From JAGOTN01 sp964538345 (GTDB lineage: Bacteria > Patescibacteriota > Minisyncoccia > Phycocordibacterales > JAACPR01), in assembly GCA_964538345.1 (NCBI GenBank), contig CAZIFF010000009.1, forward strand, positions 1-30,341: a stretch of 30,341 bases of DNA. The letters run 5' to 3'. Made by a program: the position numbers and the translations under genes. The notes under the pieces are model-generated. The model ran no database searches, had not been told where the DNA came from, and worked only from the letters and a program-made list of their open reading frames with translations. Of this stretch, positions 14,709 through 22,078 are shown piece by piece. Numbering within the stretch: position 1 is the first letter of the stretch; each line of letters opens with the position of its first letter.

Positions 14709-16091
14709 CTATCTTTTGTGCTCAATAAAAGTAAAGGCCTTTCCAGTAGAATCTCCTCTTCCTGTTCGTCCTATTCGGTGCACGTAATCATCGTAAGTTT
14801 GAGGAATATCAAAGTTGATAACGTGAGTTACGTTTGGAATATCTAGTCCACGAGCCGCAACATCGGTAGCCACCAAAATTCTAGCTTTATTATCTTTAAA
14901 ACTCTTTAACGCTCTTTGTCTTTGAGAGTGATTTTTGTCACCGTGAATTGCTTCTACCTTGAAACCTCTTTTAAACAAATCTTTAGATAAAACTTCAACT
15001 CCTCTTTTTGTTCTACCGAAAATAATTACCTTTTCAAATTCTTTTTCGTTTAGCATTTTTGCAAGAACTTCTAGCTTGTTATCGCTTGTTCCAACACGAA
15101 TTACATCTTGATCAATATTTTTTGATGTCTCTCTTTTTCTAACAGAAATCATTTCTGGATTTTGTAGAAAGTCATGAATCAATTTTTCAATTTGTGGAGA
15201 CAAAGTAGCTGAAAAGAATAGTGTTTGTCTACTCTTTGGAAAACCACTTAAAATCCATCTCATATCTTCAATGAATCCCATATCTAGCATTCTATCGGCT
15301 TCATCTAGAACAATTGTTCCGAAGTTTTTAGTTTCAATCATTCCTCTTTGAATCAAATCTTTAATTCTACCTGGAGTTCCTATTACGAAATGATTTTGTC
15401 TTCTCAATTGATCTATTTGTCTTCCTATATGCATTCCACCAACACAATATGTAGAGTAGATATTTGAACCATAAGTAAAGTCTCTTAACTCTTCAGCAAT
15501 TTGAATCGCTAATTCTCTTGTTGGAGCTAAAATTAAAACTTTTTCTTCTGGAATTAATCTAACTTTTGTAATCAAAGGCAAAAGAAATGCTGCTGTTTTA
15601 CCAGTACCTGTATTTGCCAATCCGACAACATCTTTTCCTTTTAGAATATGTGGAATTACTTTGTCTTGAATAGGAGTTGGATTAACAAAACCTTTTTTAT
15701 TGATTGCATCTTTTAATTCTTGATCGAATGAAAAATCTTCAAACTTATGATCAATTGTTACAATTTGCTCTGGTTCAACAATTTCTGCACGAGAAATAAA
15801 TCTACTTACATCGATAAATTCACCTCTGTTGCTTCTTTTGTTATTTCTTCCACCACTAGAACCTCCGCTTCTTCCTCCACTAAAACTACCACTTCTTCCA
15901 CCTCCAAATTTTCCTCTATTACCACCACCACTTCTTCCTCCGCTAAAACTTCTGCCTCTAAATTTAGAACTACCTTCTCCTTCACTTGTAGAAGAACTAG
16001 CACCAAAACGCTTGGCTCCATGTGGACGTGCATCTCCAAACCGTTTTTTGCTTTGCGGTTTAAATTTCTTGCTTTTAATAGTGTATTCCAT
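14709..16091 (-). CDS. DEAD-box RNA helicase with N-terminal RGG/GS-rich tail
   Basis: A 460-residue ATP-dependent RNA helicase. The order of motifs is complete: Q motif NPTPIQDKVIP (137-147), Walker A ANTGTGKT (159-166), PTRELA (190-195), GTPGR, DEAD (263-266), SAT (294-296), then the second domain with IIFGRTKRGVE, ATDVAARGLD and HRIGRTGR. The chain ends soon after the last motif (FTFIEHKR), so there is no C-terminal tail. Instead residues 40-92 form a Gly/Ser/Arg low-complexity region (repeats of GGRSGG) which in RhlE/CshA-type helicases is usually C-terminal; it should bind RNA and may promote condensates. It starts 9 nt after the typA stop and probably belongs to that operon. Confidence 0.94.
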   Translation of the reverse strand: MEYTIKSKKFKPQSKKRFGDARPHGAKRFGASSSTSEGEGSSKFRGRSFSGGRSGGGNRGKFGGGRSGSFSGGRSGGSSGGRNNKRSNRGEFIDVSRFISRAEIVEPEQIVTIDHKFEDFSFDQELKDAINKKGFVNPTPIQDKVIPHILKGKDVVGLANTGTGKTAAFLLPLITKVRLIPEEKVLILAPTRELAIQIAEELRDFTYGSNIYSTYCVGGMHIGRQIDQLRRQNHFVIGTPGRIKDLIQRGMIETKNFGTIVLDEADRMLDMGFIEDMRWILSGFPKSRQTLFFSATLSPQIEKLIHDFLQNPEMISVRKRETSKNIDQDVIRVGTSDNKLEVLAKMLNEKEFEKVIIFGRTKRGVEVLSKDLFKRGFKVEAIHGDKNHSQRQRALKSFKDNKARILVATDVAARGLDIPNVTHVINFDIPQTYDDYVHRIGRTGRGDSTGKAFTFIEHKR

Positions 16092-16100
16092 TATTTAATA

Positions 16101-17897
16101 TTATTTTCCTCTAATTACCCCACCTCGCTTTCGCTCATTTTCTGTTAACCACTTTTTTCGAAGACGAATGTTTTCAGGAGTCACTTCTAGATATTCATCT
16201 TCACGCATCATGCCCATAGCTCTTTCTAGAGTTAATTCAAATGGAGGAATGAGCTGTAAAACTCCATCACTTCCAGATGCGCGCATGTTTGTAAGTTGTT
16301 TTCCTTTTGTAGGATTCACAACCATATCTTCACCTTTTGAAGTATAACCTATAACCATACCTTCATAAACATCTGCACTCGGTGCAATATACAGCACTCC
16401 TCTTTCTTGAAGATTTGCAAGTGAGAATCCAAGTGCCTTTCCTGTTGCCATTGAAACCATTGAACCGTATTCGGTTTTATTAATTTCACCAGCTTGTGGT
16501 TGGAAAGAATGAAAGACGCTAGTCATAATACCCTCACCTTTTGTATCGATAATAAATTCATTTCTATAACCCAAAAGACCACGAGTAGGAACTTGGAAAA
16601 TCATTTTTGCATGATTATCTTTTGTTTCCATATGCATCATTATTCCTTTTCTATTTCCAAGTTTTTCAATTACTACTCCAGCAAATTCTTCAGGAACTAA
16701 GATATTTACCTCCTCGAATGGTTCGTGTTTTTCACCATCAATTTCCTTAACGATTACAGTTGGTTGTGATACAGCTAATTCAAAACCTTCACGTCTCATT
16801 CTTTCAATTAAAACAGACAAGTGAAGCTCTCCTCTTCCGTATACAGTAAAGTAACCTTGTCCGTTGAAATCAACTTTAAGACCCACGTTTACCTCTAGTT
16901 CTTTTTCAAGACGATCACGAATTTGTCTTGATGTTAGAAGCTTTCCAACTTTTCCAGCGAAAGGAGAATCGTTTACCAACATATTCAAAGAAAGAGTTGG
17001 TTCATCTACAGCAATTGGAGGAAGTGATTCTGTGTTTTCATTATCAATCAAAGTTTGACCGATATAAATTTCTGGAATACCAGCAACCATAACAATGTCT
17101 CCCGCAATTCCTTCTTTAGAATCAATTTTACTTAAACCTTCAAATGTAAAAAGTTTTGTGATTTTACCTCCAAAAACTTTCCCCTCACTATCCTTAATAG
17201 AAAGTTGTTGCCCTTGATTTAATTTACCTTTATATATTCTACAAATACCCATACGTCCAAGGAAATTATCATAGGCCAAGTTGAACACTTGAGCTTGTAA
17301 TTCCTCATTCATATAATTAGCACTTGAAGCAGCTGGAACTTTTTCTAAAATTAAATCTAACAGGGGATTCAAATCTTTAAATTCATCCTCCATTTTTCTC
17401 TTAGCTACAGCGTCTCTACCAATAGCGTAAATAGTTTCAAAATCTAACTGCTCTTCTGTGGCACCTAAATCAAAGAATAATTCATAAACTTGATCATGTG
17501 CCATTTTTACATCAGCTGATGGCTTATCAATTTTATTTAAAACAAGAATTGGCTTAAGACCTAATTCAAGAGACTTCTTAAGAACGAATTTTGTTTGTGG
17601 CATTGGTCCTTCAGCTGCATCTACCACCAAAAGCACTGAGTCCACACTTCTCAAAACTCGCTCTACCTCAGAACCGAAGTCGGCGTGGCCCGGAGTATCC
17701 AAAATATTTATTTTTGTATCCTTATAAAATAGAGATGTGTTCTTGGCATAAATAGTAATACCACGCTCTTTTTCAAGATCGTTTGAATCCATAGACACAC
17801 CTCTTTCAACCATTCCATTTTGCACTAAAAGCGCATCTGTAAGAGTTGTTTTTCCGTGGTCAACGTGAGCAATGATTGCAATATTTCTAATTTCCAT
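16101..17897 (-). CDS. typA: Translational GTPase TypA/BipA
   Basis: A 598-residue ribosome-associated GTPase of the elongation factor family, linked to ribosome assembly and stress growth. G1 AHVDHGKTTL is at 10-19, then G2/switch RGITIYAKN, G3 DTPGHADFG, G4 NKIDKPSAD, domain II with MGICRIYKGKLNQGQ, the EF-G-like domains III and V (ELHLSVLIERMRREGFELAVSQP and VPTRGLLGYRNEFI), and the TypA-specific C-terminal domain with PTKGKQLTNMRASGSD and LTENERKRG. The ATG at 17897 gives the usual start MEIRNIAIIAHVDHGKTTL; an upstream in-frame GTG (17924) would add nine residues unlike the family. It heads a probable operon with the DEAD-box helicase. Confidence 0.97.
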   Translation of the reverse strand: MEIRNIAIIAHVDHGKTTLTDALLVQNGMVERGVSMDSNDLEKERGITIYAKNTSLFYKDTKINILDTPGHADFGSEVERVLRSVDSVLLVVDAAEGPMPQTKFVLKKSLELGLKPILVLNKIDKPSADVKMAHDQVYELFFDLGATEEQLDFETIYAIGRDAVAKRKMEDEFKDLNPLLDLILEKVPAASSANYMNEELQAQVFNLAYDNFLGRMGICRIYKGKLNQGQQLSIKDSEGKVFGGKITKLFTFEGLSKIDSKEGIAGDIVMVAGIPEIYIGQTLIDNENTESLPPIAVDEPTLSLNMLVNDSPFAGKVGKLLTSRQIRDRLEKELEVNVGLKVDFNGQGYFTVYGRGELHLSVLIERMRREGFELAVSQPTVIVKEIDGEKHEPFEEVNILVPEEFAGVVIEKLGNRKGIMMHMETKDNHAKMIFQVPTRGLLGYRNEFIIDTKGEGIMTSVFHSFQPQAGEINKTEYGSMVSMATGKALGFSLANLQERGVLYIAPSADVYEGMVIGYTSKGEDMVVNPTKGKQLTNMRASGSDGVLQLIPPFELTLERAMGMMREDEYLEVTPENIRLRKKWLTENERKRGGVIRGK

Positions 17898-17950
17898 AAA
17901 TTTAATGAATCGCAAGTCTACCACAAAATCGCCTTTTTGTATATACCTAC

Positions 17951-18370
17951 CTACTTAATAACTAATAATATTGCTCCAATAACTATAAATAGAGCTCCTA
18001 ATAGTGTTTTTATTGTAAAAGCTTCCCCTAAAAATAAGGCTGCTAAAATCACTACAAAAACAACACTTAATCTATCTATTCCAGAGACGGCGCTGGCTGG
18101 GCCATTTTGCAAAGCAAAGAAATAAAATATCCAAGATAAAGCCCCTGCTATTCCCGAAGCAATTATAAAACCAAGCATTCTATTATCTAAAGTTTTAAGA
18201 AGTGGAGCTTTATTTAAAAACAAAGATGTTGTTACGAGAAAAATGGCCATCACCACAGAACGCACAGTTGTCGCTAAAGTTGAATCAACTCCTTTTAATC
18301 CAATTTTTGCTAATATAGCTACCGCAGCAGCAAACACAGCAGAAAGTAATGCATAAATTATCCAAGACAT
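17951..18370 (-). CDS. Half-size EamA-family membrane protein
   Basis: A 139-residue protein with five hydrophobic helices, equal to one EamA unit: MSWIIYALLSAVFAAAVAILAKIGL, then a helix pair, GIAGALSWIFYFFALQNGPASAVSGIDRLSVVFVVILAALFLGEAF and a final LLGALFIVIGAILLVIK. Single-unit members of the drug/metabolite superfamily work as dimers and may move small organic compounds. It starts 4 nt after the stop of the DUF1761 gene and ends the unit. The substrate is unknown. Confidence 0.83.
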   Translation of the reverse strand: MSWIIYALLSAVFAAAVAILAKIGLKGVDSTLATTVRSVVMAIFLVTTSLFLNKAPLLKTLDNRMLGFIIASGIAGALSWIFYFFALQNGPASAVSGIDRLSVVFVVILAALFLGEAFTIKTLLGALFIVIGAILLVIK

Positions 18371-18374
18371 ATAT

Positions 18375-18824
18375 TTAAACTAAGATTGAAATCAGTACAG
18401 CGGCAATTGTAAAGATAATAAATTGATATCCAGATTGAATTAGAAATCTAGTAATTTTTATTTTTTTAGAATCATTATTCCAAACTGATGCACCGAATAT
18501 TGTTGGGACAATAATAAACAACCAGATGTAAAATGTTGTTTCAAAATTATTAACTAAATCAATACTTATATCTTGTTCATAACCAAAATATAGAAACATA
18601 TGACTTAGAGCACTAAATTGAAGCAAGACAATTACAAATTGAAATAGATAAAGTAAACCGCTTTCTTTCTGCATTTTTTCTCTTGCTTCTTTATCAAGCT
18701 TGTCTGTTCCTATTATTTTCATCCAAGTATCACCAAAAAGAGGTCCATACCATAAAGCACCTATGATCATCGCTAATACACCGGAGATAAAAACTGCTAA
18801 ATAATTTATTTCAAAATATTCCAT
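18375..18824 (-). CDS. DUF1761-family membrane protein
   Basis: A 149-residue protein with four membrane helices. The first helix and turn, VFISGVLAMIIGALWYGPLFGDTWMKIIG, carries the signature of the DUF1761 family (GxLWYxPLFGxxWM). Functions of the family are not known. The ATG at 18824 is chosen because the longer frame (start at 18860) would lie inside the 41-codon gene upstream and lacks family support. The start is 13 nt after the stop of that small gene; a TATAAT 12 nt upstream could also give a separate transcript. It is followed by the EamA gene. Confidence 0.8.
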   Translation of the reverse strand: MEYFEINYLAVFISGVLAMIIGALWYGPLFGDTWMKIIGTDKLDKEAREKMQKESGLLYLFQFVIVLLQFSALSHMFLYFGYEQDISIDLVNNFETTFYIWLFIIVPTIFGASVWNNDSKKIKITRFLIQSGYQFIIFTIAAVLISILV

Positions 18825-18837
18825 GTGTATAATAATA

Positions 18838-18963
18838 TTATATCCTTTCTTCTCTATCAATCATTATATTCTCAACTTCAAATTCATTATCATTCTTTAA
18901 AGCAAAAAATACAGCAACAAGAGTAATTACGATTATTAAAATAATGAAAAACTTTTTATTCAT
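18838..18963 (-). CDS. 41-aa single-helix membrane peptide
   Basis: A short gene of 42 codons including the stop. It encodes MNKKFFIILIIVITLVAVFF, a membrane helix after two lysines (so N-terminus inside), followed by an acidic tail with DNEFEVENIMIDREERI outside. It has no recognisable family. A perfect extended -10 box sits 6 nt before the ATG, the same layout as at the well-supported genes in this window, and the DUF1761 gene begins 13 nt downstream, so it is probably the first gene of a three-gene membrane protein unit. A small subunit or assembly factor for DUF1761 is a guess. Confidence 0.6.
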   Translation of the reverse strand: MNKKFFIILIIVITLVAVFFALKNDNEFEVENIMIDREERI

Positions 18964-18969
18964 ATTTAA

Positions 18970-18978
18970 ATTATATCA
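18970..18978 (-). promoter_or_regulatory. Extended -10 box for the 41-aa peptide operon, leaderless start
   Basis: Minus-strand TGATATAAT ends 6 nt before the ATG at 18963. It overlaps the last codon of the alkyltransferase-like gene (stop at 18976), showing how tightly the units are packed. Confidence 0.65.
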
Positions 18979-19230
18979 CTTTAAAAAACCTTCTTTCAAT
19001 AAAATCTTCTTTTTGTTTAATGCACCTCGATTATATTCTCCTAAATCGCCGTTACTTTTTATCACACGATGACAAGGTATTTGAGAGTCGTAGTTTTTCT
19101 TTAAAATATTTCCAACTGCCCTGCAAGCTTTTTCATTACCTGCCATCTTTGCCACATCTTTATATGACAAAGTCTTTCCTTTGGGAATTTTTCTTACAAC
19201 ATCAAATACTTTTTGAGTGAAAGACTTCAT
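18976..19230 (-). CDS. MGMT-family alkyltransferase domain protein (ATL-like)
   Basis: An 84-residue protein equal to the C-terminal DNA-binding domain of O6-alkylguanine-DNA alkyltransferase. It shows KVFDVVRKIPKGKTLSYKDVA, the recognition helix with arginine finger ACRAVGNIL and the active-site IPCHRVI with C53, then GDLGEY and a terminal leucine-rich helix. Because the cysteine is present rather than replaced, it may be a true short methyltransferase rather than a cysteine-less ATL that flags lesions for excision repair. It lacks the N-terminal ribonuclease-H-like domain of Ogt/Ada. It starts 3 nt after the YibE/F stop, making it the last gene of the Fur operon. Confidence 0.88.
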   Translation of the reverse strand: MKSFTQKVFDVVRKIPKGKTLSYKDVAKMAGNEKACRAVGNILKKNYDSQIPCHRVIKSNGDLGEYNRGALNKKKILLKEGFLK

Positions 19231-19233
19231 GTT

Positions 19234-20364
19234 TTAAAAATGCATATGTCCTGCGTGATTATCTGAATCAGTATTTTTAAATTTATCTACCAACACAACA
19301 GCCAAAAAAGTTGTTATTGGCACAGTCAAAATAAGTCCAATACTTCCCACTATTGTTCGCGCAATTTCAGTTGCAAAAATTTCATTATTAATAATTTTTC
19401 CGAAAGACGAGTCTGATTGTGAAAACCAAAGCAAAAGAGGGAGAGAGACTCCGGTATAAGCTAAGACGATTGTATTAACCAAAGCACTGATATGCTCATG
19501 TCCAACATTCAGTGCTTTTTTATAAAGCTCCTTTGCTGAAATTTTTTCAGCAGTTTTTTTAATTTCAGAAACAACTGCCACTTGCGTAATAGCCACATCA
19601 TCAAGAACACCCAAAACTCCAATGATAATTCCTCCTAGAAGCAAGCCTTCAAAATCTAATAAACCTTTTGTGCCAAAATTTAAATAAACAGTTTCATCTG
19701 AAAAAAATCCACTTAAATTTAAAATTTTAATTGAAAAATAAGCTAATATTCCAGTGAGACAAATTGAAATTACAGTACCTAAAAATGCGACGACTGATCG
19801 CATATTGAAACCATGTGTAAAAAATATAGCGACACCAAGTATTAATGCACCGATTAAAATACTCACAACAATTGGATTGAAGCCCTTCATTAAAAGTGGA
19901 ATCAAAATAAAAATTATCACCAAGAAACTCCCCGCCAGACTCAATAAAGATCTCAGACCTTGCCATTTACCAAAAAACAAAACTACTGCGGCAAAAAATA
20001 CAGTCAGCCATAATAGAGTAGCGCGTCTATCTATGTCTCTAACAGAATAAATCTCGTCTCCATTTATAGTACGAAGATAATTCATATAAAATTTTTGTCC
20101 TTCTTTTAAAAGAATAAAGTCATTTTCAATTTCAACAACTTTTCCTTTCATTTCACCTTCCAAAATTTCTACTTTTATATTTTGAAATTTAGTATTCAAA
20201 TCAGTTCCAGGCACAGCTTTTTGACCCTCTGAAACAATATCTAAAACTTCAGAACGCCAAACACCTTGAAGCTCTTCATAAAGCTCTTGGGCATTTGATA
20301 TTTGTGGCAAAAGGAATATTGCCAACAAAATTAAAAAACTACTTATTCTTTTTACCATAACCAA
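19234..20364 (-). CDS. YibE/F-family multispanning membrane protein
   Basis: A 376-residue protein with a signal peptide (cut after about SNA at residue 25), an extracytoplasmic strand-rich region of about 90 residues, and eight membrane helices. The DDVAITQVAVVSEIKKTAEKISAKELYKKALNVGHEHISALVNTIVLAYTG stretch is the conserved centre of YibE/F (PF07907). The function of the family is unsettled; membrane transport is usually proposed. The C-terminal tail DNHAGHMHF is rich in His and Met and could bind metal. It overlaps the DoxX-like gene by 26 bp; an alternative ATG two codons later (20358) reduces the overlap. Its place in the Fur-family operon suggests a metal-related job. Confidence 0.85.
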   Translation of the reverse strand: MVMVKRISSFLILLAIFLLPQISNAQELYEELQGVWRSEVLDIVSEGQKAVPGTDLNTKFQNIKVEILEGEMKGKVVEIENDFILLKEGQKFYMNYLRTINGDEIYSVRDIDRRATLLWLTVFFAAVVLFFGKWQGLRSLLSLAGSFLVIIFILIPLLMKGFNPIVVSILIGALILGVAIFFTHGFNMRSVVAFLGTVISICLTGILAYFSIKILNLSGFFSDETVYLNFGTKGLLDFEGLLLGGIIIGVLGVLDDVAITQVAVVSEIKKTAEKISAKELYKKALNVGHEHISALVNTIVLAYTGVSLPLLLWFSQSDSSFGKIINNEIFATEIARTIVGSIGLILTVPITTFLAVVLVDKFKNTDSDNHAGHMHF

Positions 20365-20758
20365 CTACAACAGACGTAGCTAAAGAAACTATTATTATAT
20401 TTTTAATTATATATTGTCCTGGTAGTGTTGGAGTAAGTAATCCTTGCCATGAAATTAAAGGTAGCATTACCAGTGGAAGAAATGTTGTACACATATGAGG
20501 AATAAGTATTGCAATCGCAATTTTTTCTGTTTTCTTTTGTAAAAACAAAACTCCAATCAACATTTCTACAATTCCCAAAAATGGAAAGAATGTAACCATT
20601 GGCCACCAAGGAATAGTGATAGCTCTTAAAGCATCAACCAATTCATATGCGGGTGATGTGCCTAAAACTTTTAAAAGTCCAAACCAAAAAAATACAATGA
20701 ATAAAGATATATGAGCTAATAAATACGAGATATTTTTTAATTTTTTATCGCTTATCAT
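20339..20758 (-). CDS. DoxX-like four-helix membrane protein
   Basis: A 139-residue protein with four membrane helices. ISLFIVFFWFGLLKVLGTSPAYELVDA fits the first DoxX/DUF417 helix (FWxGxLK), the next pair includes FFPFLGIVEMLIGVLFL (the Gx(A/V)E motif), and TPTLPGQYIIKNIIIV leads into the last helix. Related proteins occur with oxidoreductases and in stress operons. It begins 2 nt after the stop of the Fur-family regulator and so is regulated with it. It may be a small subunit of the YibE/F complex; this is inferred only from gene order. Confidence 0.72.
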   Translation of the reverse strand: MISDKKLKNISYLLAHISLFIVFFWFGLLKVLGTSPAYELVDALRAITIPWWPMVTFFPFLGIVEMLIGVLFLQKKTEKIAIAILIPHMCTTFLPLVMLPLISWQGLLTPTLPGQYIIKNIIIVSLATSVVVGYGKKNK

Positions 20759-20760
20759 AT

Positions 20761-21192
20761 TTAAATTTTATCACACTTAAAACAAACACCGAAAAATTCT
20801 AGCGCATGCTCTTGAATATTTTTAAAACTCTTAGATTGGCTTTTAACTTTCTTCAAATATGAATCAGGAACACATAATTCGATTTCTTCTAAATCGCCAC
20901 AATTAGTACAAACAATATGATGGTGGTGATGATTTTGAAACTCAAAATAAGCTTTTCCAGAACGAAAATCTGTTTGGTACACTAAACCTTTTTGAACAAA
21001 TTGATTAATAGTTCGATAAATTGTCACTTGATCCATATTTTTTAATTTTTTAAAAATATCTTCAATAGACATTGGTTTGGATTCTGAAATTAAAAAATCT
21101 AGAATACGAATACGGTTTTTAGTAACTTTTAAAGATTTTTCTTTCAAAATATCAGTTGCTGAAATATTTATCTTTTGATGTTTATGAGACAT
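20761..21192 (-). CDS. Fur-family metal-dependent repressor (Zur-like)
   Basis: A 143-residue regulator of the Fur/Zur/PerR group. The winged helix (about 10-85) ends in MDQVTIYRTINQFVQKGLVYQTD, whose recognition helix TIYRTI is the family hallmark. The dimerisation part has the histidine run NHHHHHIVC and two structural zinc pairs, C95/C98 (CTNCGD) and C137/C140 (CFKC). Zinc sensing is likely because the divergent neighbour is a ZIP transporter. A perfect palindrome lies next to its promoter and should be the operator for autoregulation. The promoter is leaderless. It heads an operon with DoxX-like, YibE/F and the alkyltransferase domain protein. Confidence 0.9.
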   Translation of the reverse strand: MSHKHQKINISATDILKEKSLKVTKNRIRILDFLISESKPMSIEDIFKKLKNMDQVTIYRTINQFVQKGLVYQTDFRSGKAYFEFQNHHHHHIVCTNCGDLEEIELCVPDSYLKKVKSQSKSFKNIQEHALEFFGVCFKCDKI

Positions 21193-21198
21193 ATTTTT

Positions 21199-21207
21199 AT
21201 TATATCA
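21199..21207 (-). promoter_or_regulatory. Extended -10 box of the Fur-family operon, leaderless start
   Basis: Minus-strand TGATATAAT ends 6 nt before the ATG at 21192. The operator palindrome starts two bases upstream, so a bound repressor would cover the spacer and -35 region. Confidence 0.72.
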
Positions 21208-21208
21208 C

Positions 21209-21229
21209 AAATGCAAATAATTTGCATTT
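21209..21229. promoter_or_regulatory. Fur/Zur-type operator, 10-1-10 perfect palindrome
   Basis: Arms AAATGCAAAT (21209-21218) and ATTTGCATTT (21220-21229) are exact reverse complements around one central A. The inner TGCAAAT-A-ATTTGCA has the same 7-1-7 layout as known Fur/Zur/PerR boxes (for example TGATAAT-N-ATTATCA). It lies between the divergent regulator and ZIP genes, next to both predicted -10 boxes. Confidence 0.78.
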
Positions 21230-21241
21230 AAATTAGAAGGG

Positions 21242-21250
21242 TGGTAGGGT
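21242..21250 (+). promoter_or_regulatory. Candidate weak extended -10 box for the ZIP gene
   Basis: TGGTAGGGT keeps the TGN and the T-A---T positions of the -10 element and ends 6 nt before the ATG at 21257, the same distance as at the strong leaderless promoters. The match is poor (TAGGGT), as expected for a promoter that may be tightly regulated. The operator palindrome covers its -35 region. Confidence 0.4.
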
Positions 21251-21256
21251 ATTGGA

Positions 21257-22015
21257 ATGACAGCAATTTATTTATATTCATTAGCAAGTGTTTTAATTAT
21301 AAGTTTGGTATCTTTTGTTGGAGTTTTTACACTATCTCTTGGCACAAATACAATTAAAAAATATGTATTTATTTTTGTAAGTTTAGCAGTAGGTGCCCTA
21401 TTAGGTGATGCACTCATCCACTTAATACCTGAAGCGGTAGAAGAAATTGGTGATTTTACTTTTACTTCCCTGCTTGTAATTGCTGGTATATTCATATTTT
21501 TTATATTAGAAAAATTCTTACACTGGCATCATCATGAAGATGATCATATGCACAACATTAAACCAGTTGGCAAAATGATTTTGATATCAGACGGTTTTCA
21601 CAATTTTATTGATGGTGTAATTATTGGAGCTAGTTATTTAGTTAGCGTTGAAGTTGGTATCGCCACAACAATCGCTGTGATACTTCATGAAATTCCACAA
21701 GAGATCGGAGATTTCGGAGTACTTCTTCATGCTGGATACACAAAAACAAAAGCTCTATTCTTAAACTTTGTATCAGCAATAATTTCAGTACTTGGTGTAT
21801 TTGCAATATTTCTAACTGGAGAAATTTTAGAAGAAAAATTAAGTTGGTTTTTGGCAATTGCCGCTGGTGGTTTCATTTACATTGCATTATCAGATTTAAT
21901 TCCAGAATTACACAAACACACTGAAAACAAAAAAGATTTTTTACACACAATAATACAAGTAGTGATGGCGGTAGTTGGTGTCGTGTTGATGTTTACTCTA
22001 CTTTGGTTGGAATAG
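21257..22015 (+). CDS. ZIP-family metal transporter
   Basis: A 252-residue protein with about eight membrane helices. Helix 2 has GALLGDALIHLIPEA; a cytoplasmic loop holds a histidine cluster (HWHHHEDDHMH at about 89-99); helix 4 has the ZIP signature SDGFHNFIDGVIIG (H115, D119) and helix 5 HEIPQEIGDFGVLLHAG (H144, E145), which together form the metal site. ZIP proteins bring zinc, or iron or manganese, into the cytoplasm. The gene is divergent from the Fur-family regulator with the operator in between, so repression at high zinc is expected. No -35 box or Shine-Dalgarno sequence is evident. Confidence 0.93.
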   Translation: MTAIYLYSLASVLIISLVSFVGVFTLSLGTNTIKKYVFIFVSLAVGALLGDALIHLIPEAVEEIGDFTFTSLLVIAGIFIFFILEKFLHWHHHEDDHMHNIKPVGKMILISDGFHNFIDGVIIGASYLVSVEVGIATTIAVILHEIPQEIGDFGVLLHAGYTKTKALFLNFVSAIISVLGVFAIFLTGEILEEKLSWFLAIAAGGFIYIALSDLIPELHKHTENKKDFLHTIIQVVMAVVGVVLMFTLLWLE

Positions 22016-22042
22016 TTTATTGAGGTTTTTTGCTTGAAATGA

Positions 22043-22070
22043 TTGACAAAGTTATATTTTGTGTTAGATT
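22043..22070 (+). promoter_or_regulatory. Consensus sigma-70 promoter of the orphan gene
   Basis: A perfect -35 TTGACA (22043-22048) is separated by 16 nt from TAGATT (22065-22070), with TG at the extended position (22062-22063). It ends 8 nt before the ATG at 22079. It is the only promoter in the window where I see a perfect -35 box. Confidence 0.7.
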
Positions 22071-22078
22071 TTTGGACG

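Noticed and set aside
15747..16148. Long open frames on the plus strand opposite the helicase N-terminus
   Set aside because: They arise from the repetitive Gly/Ser/Arg codons of the helicase; products are low-complexity Leu/Pro or Thr/Ser strings without a promoter.
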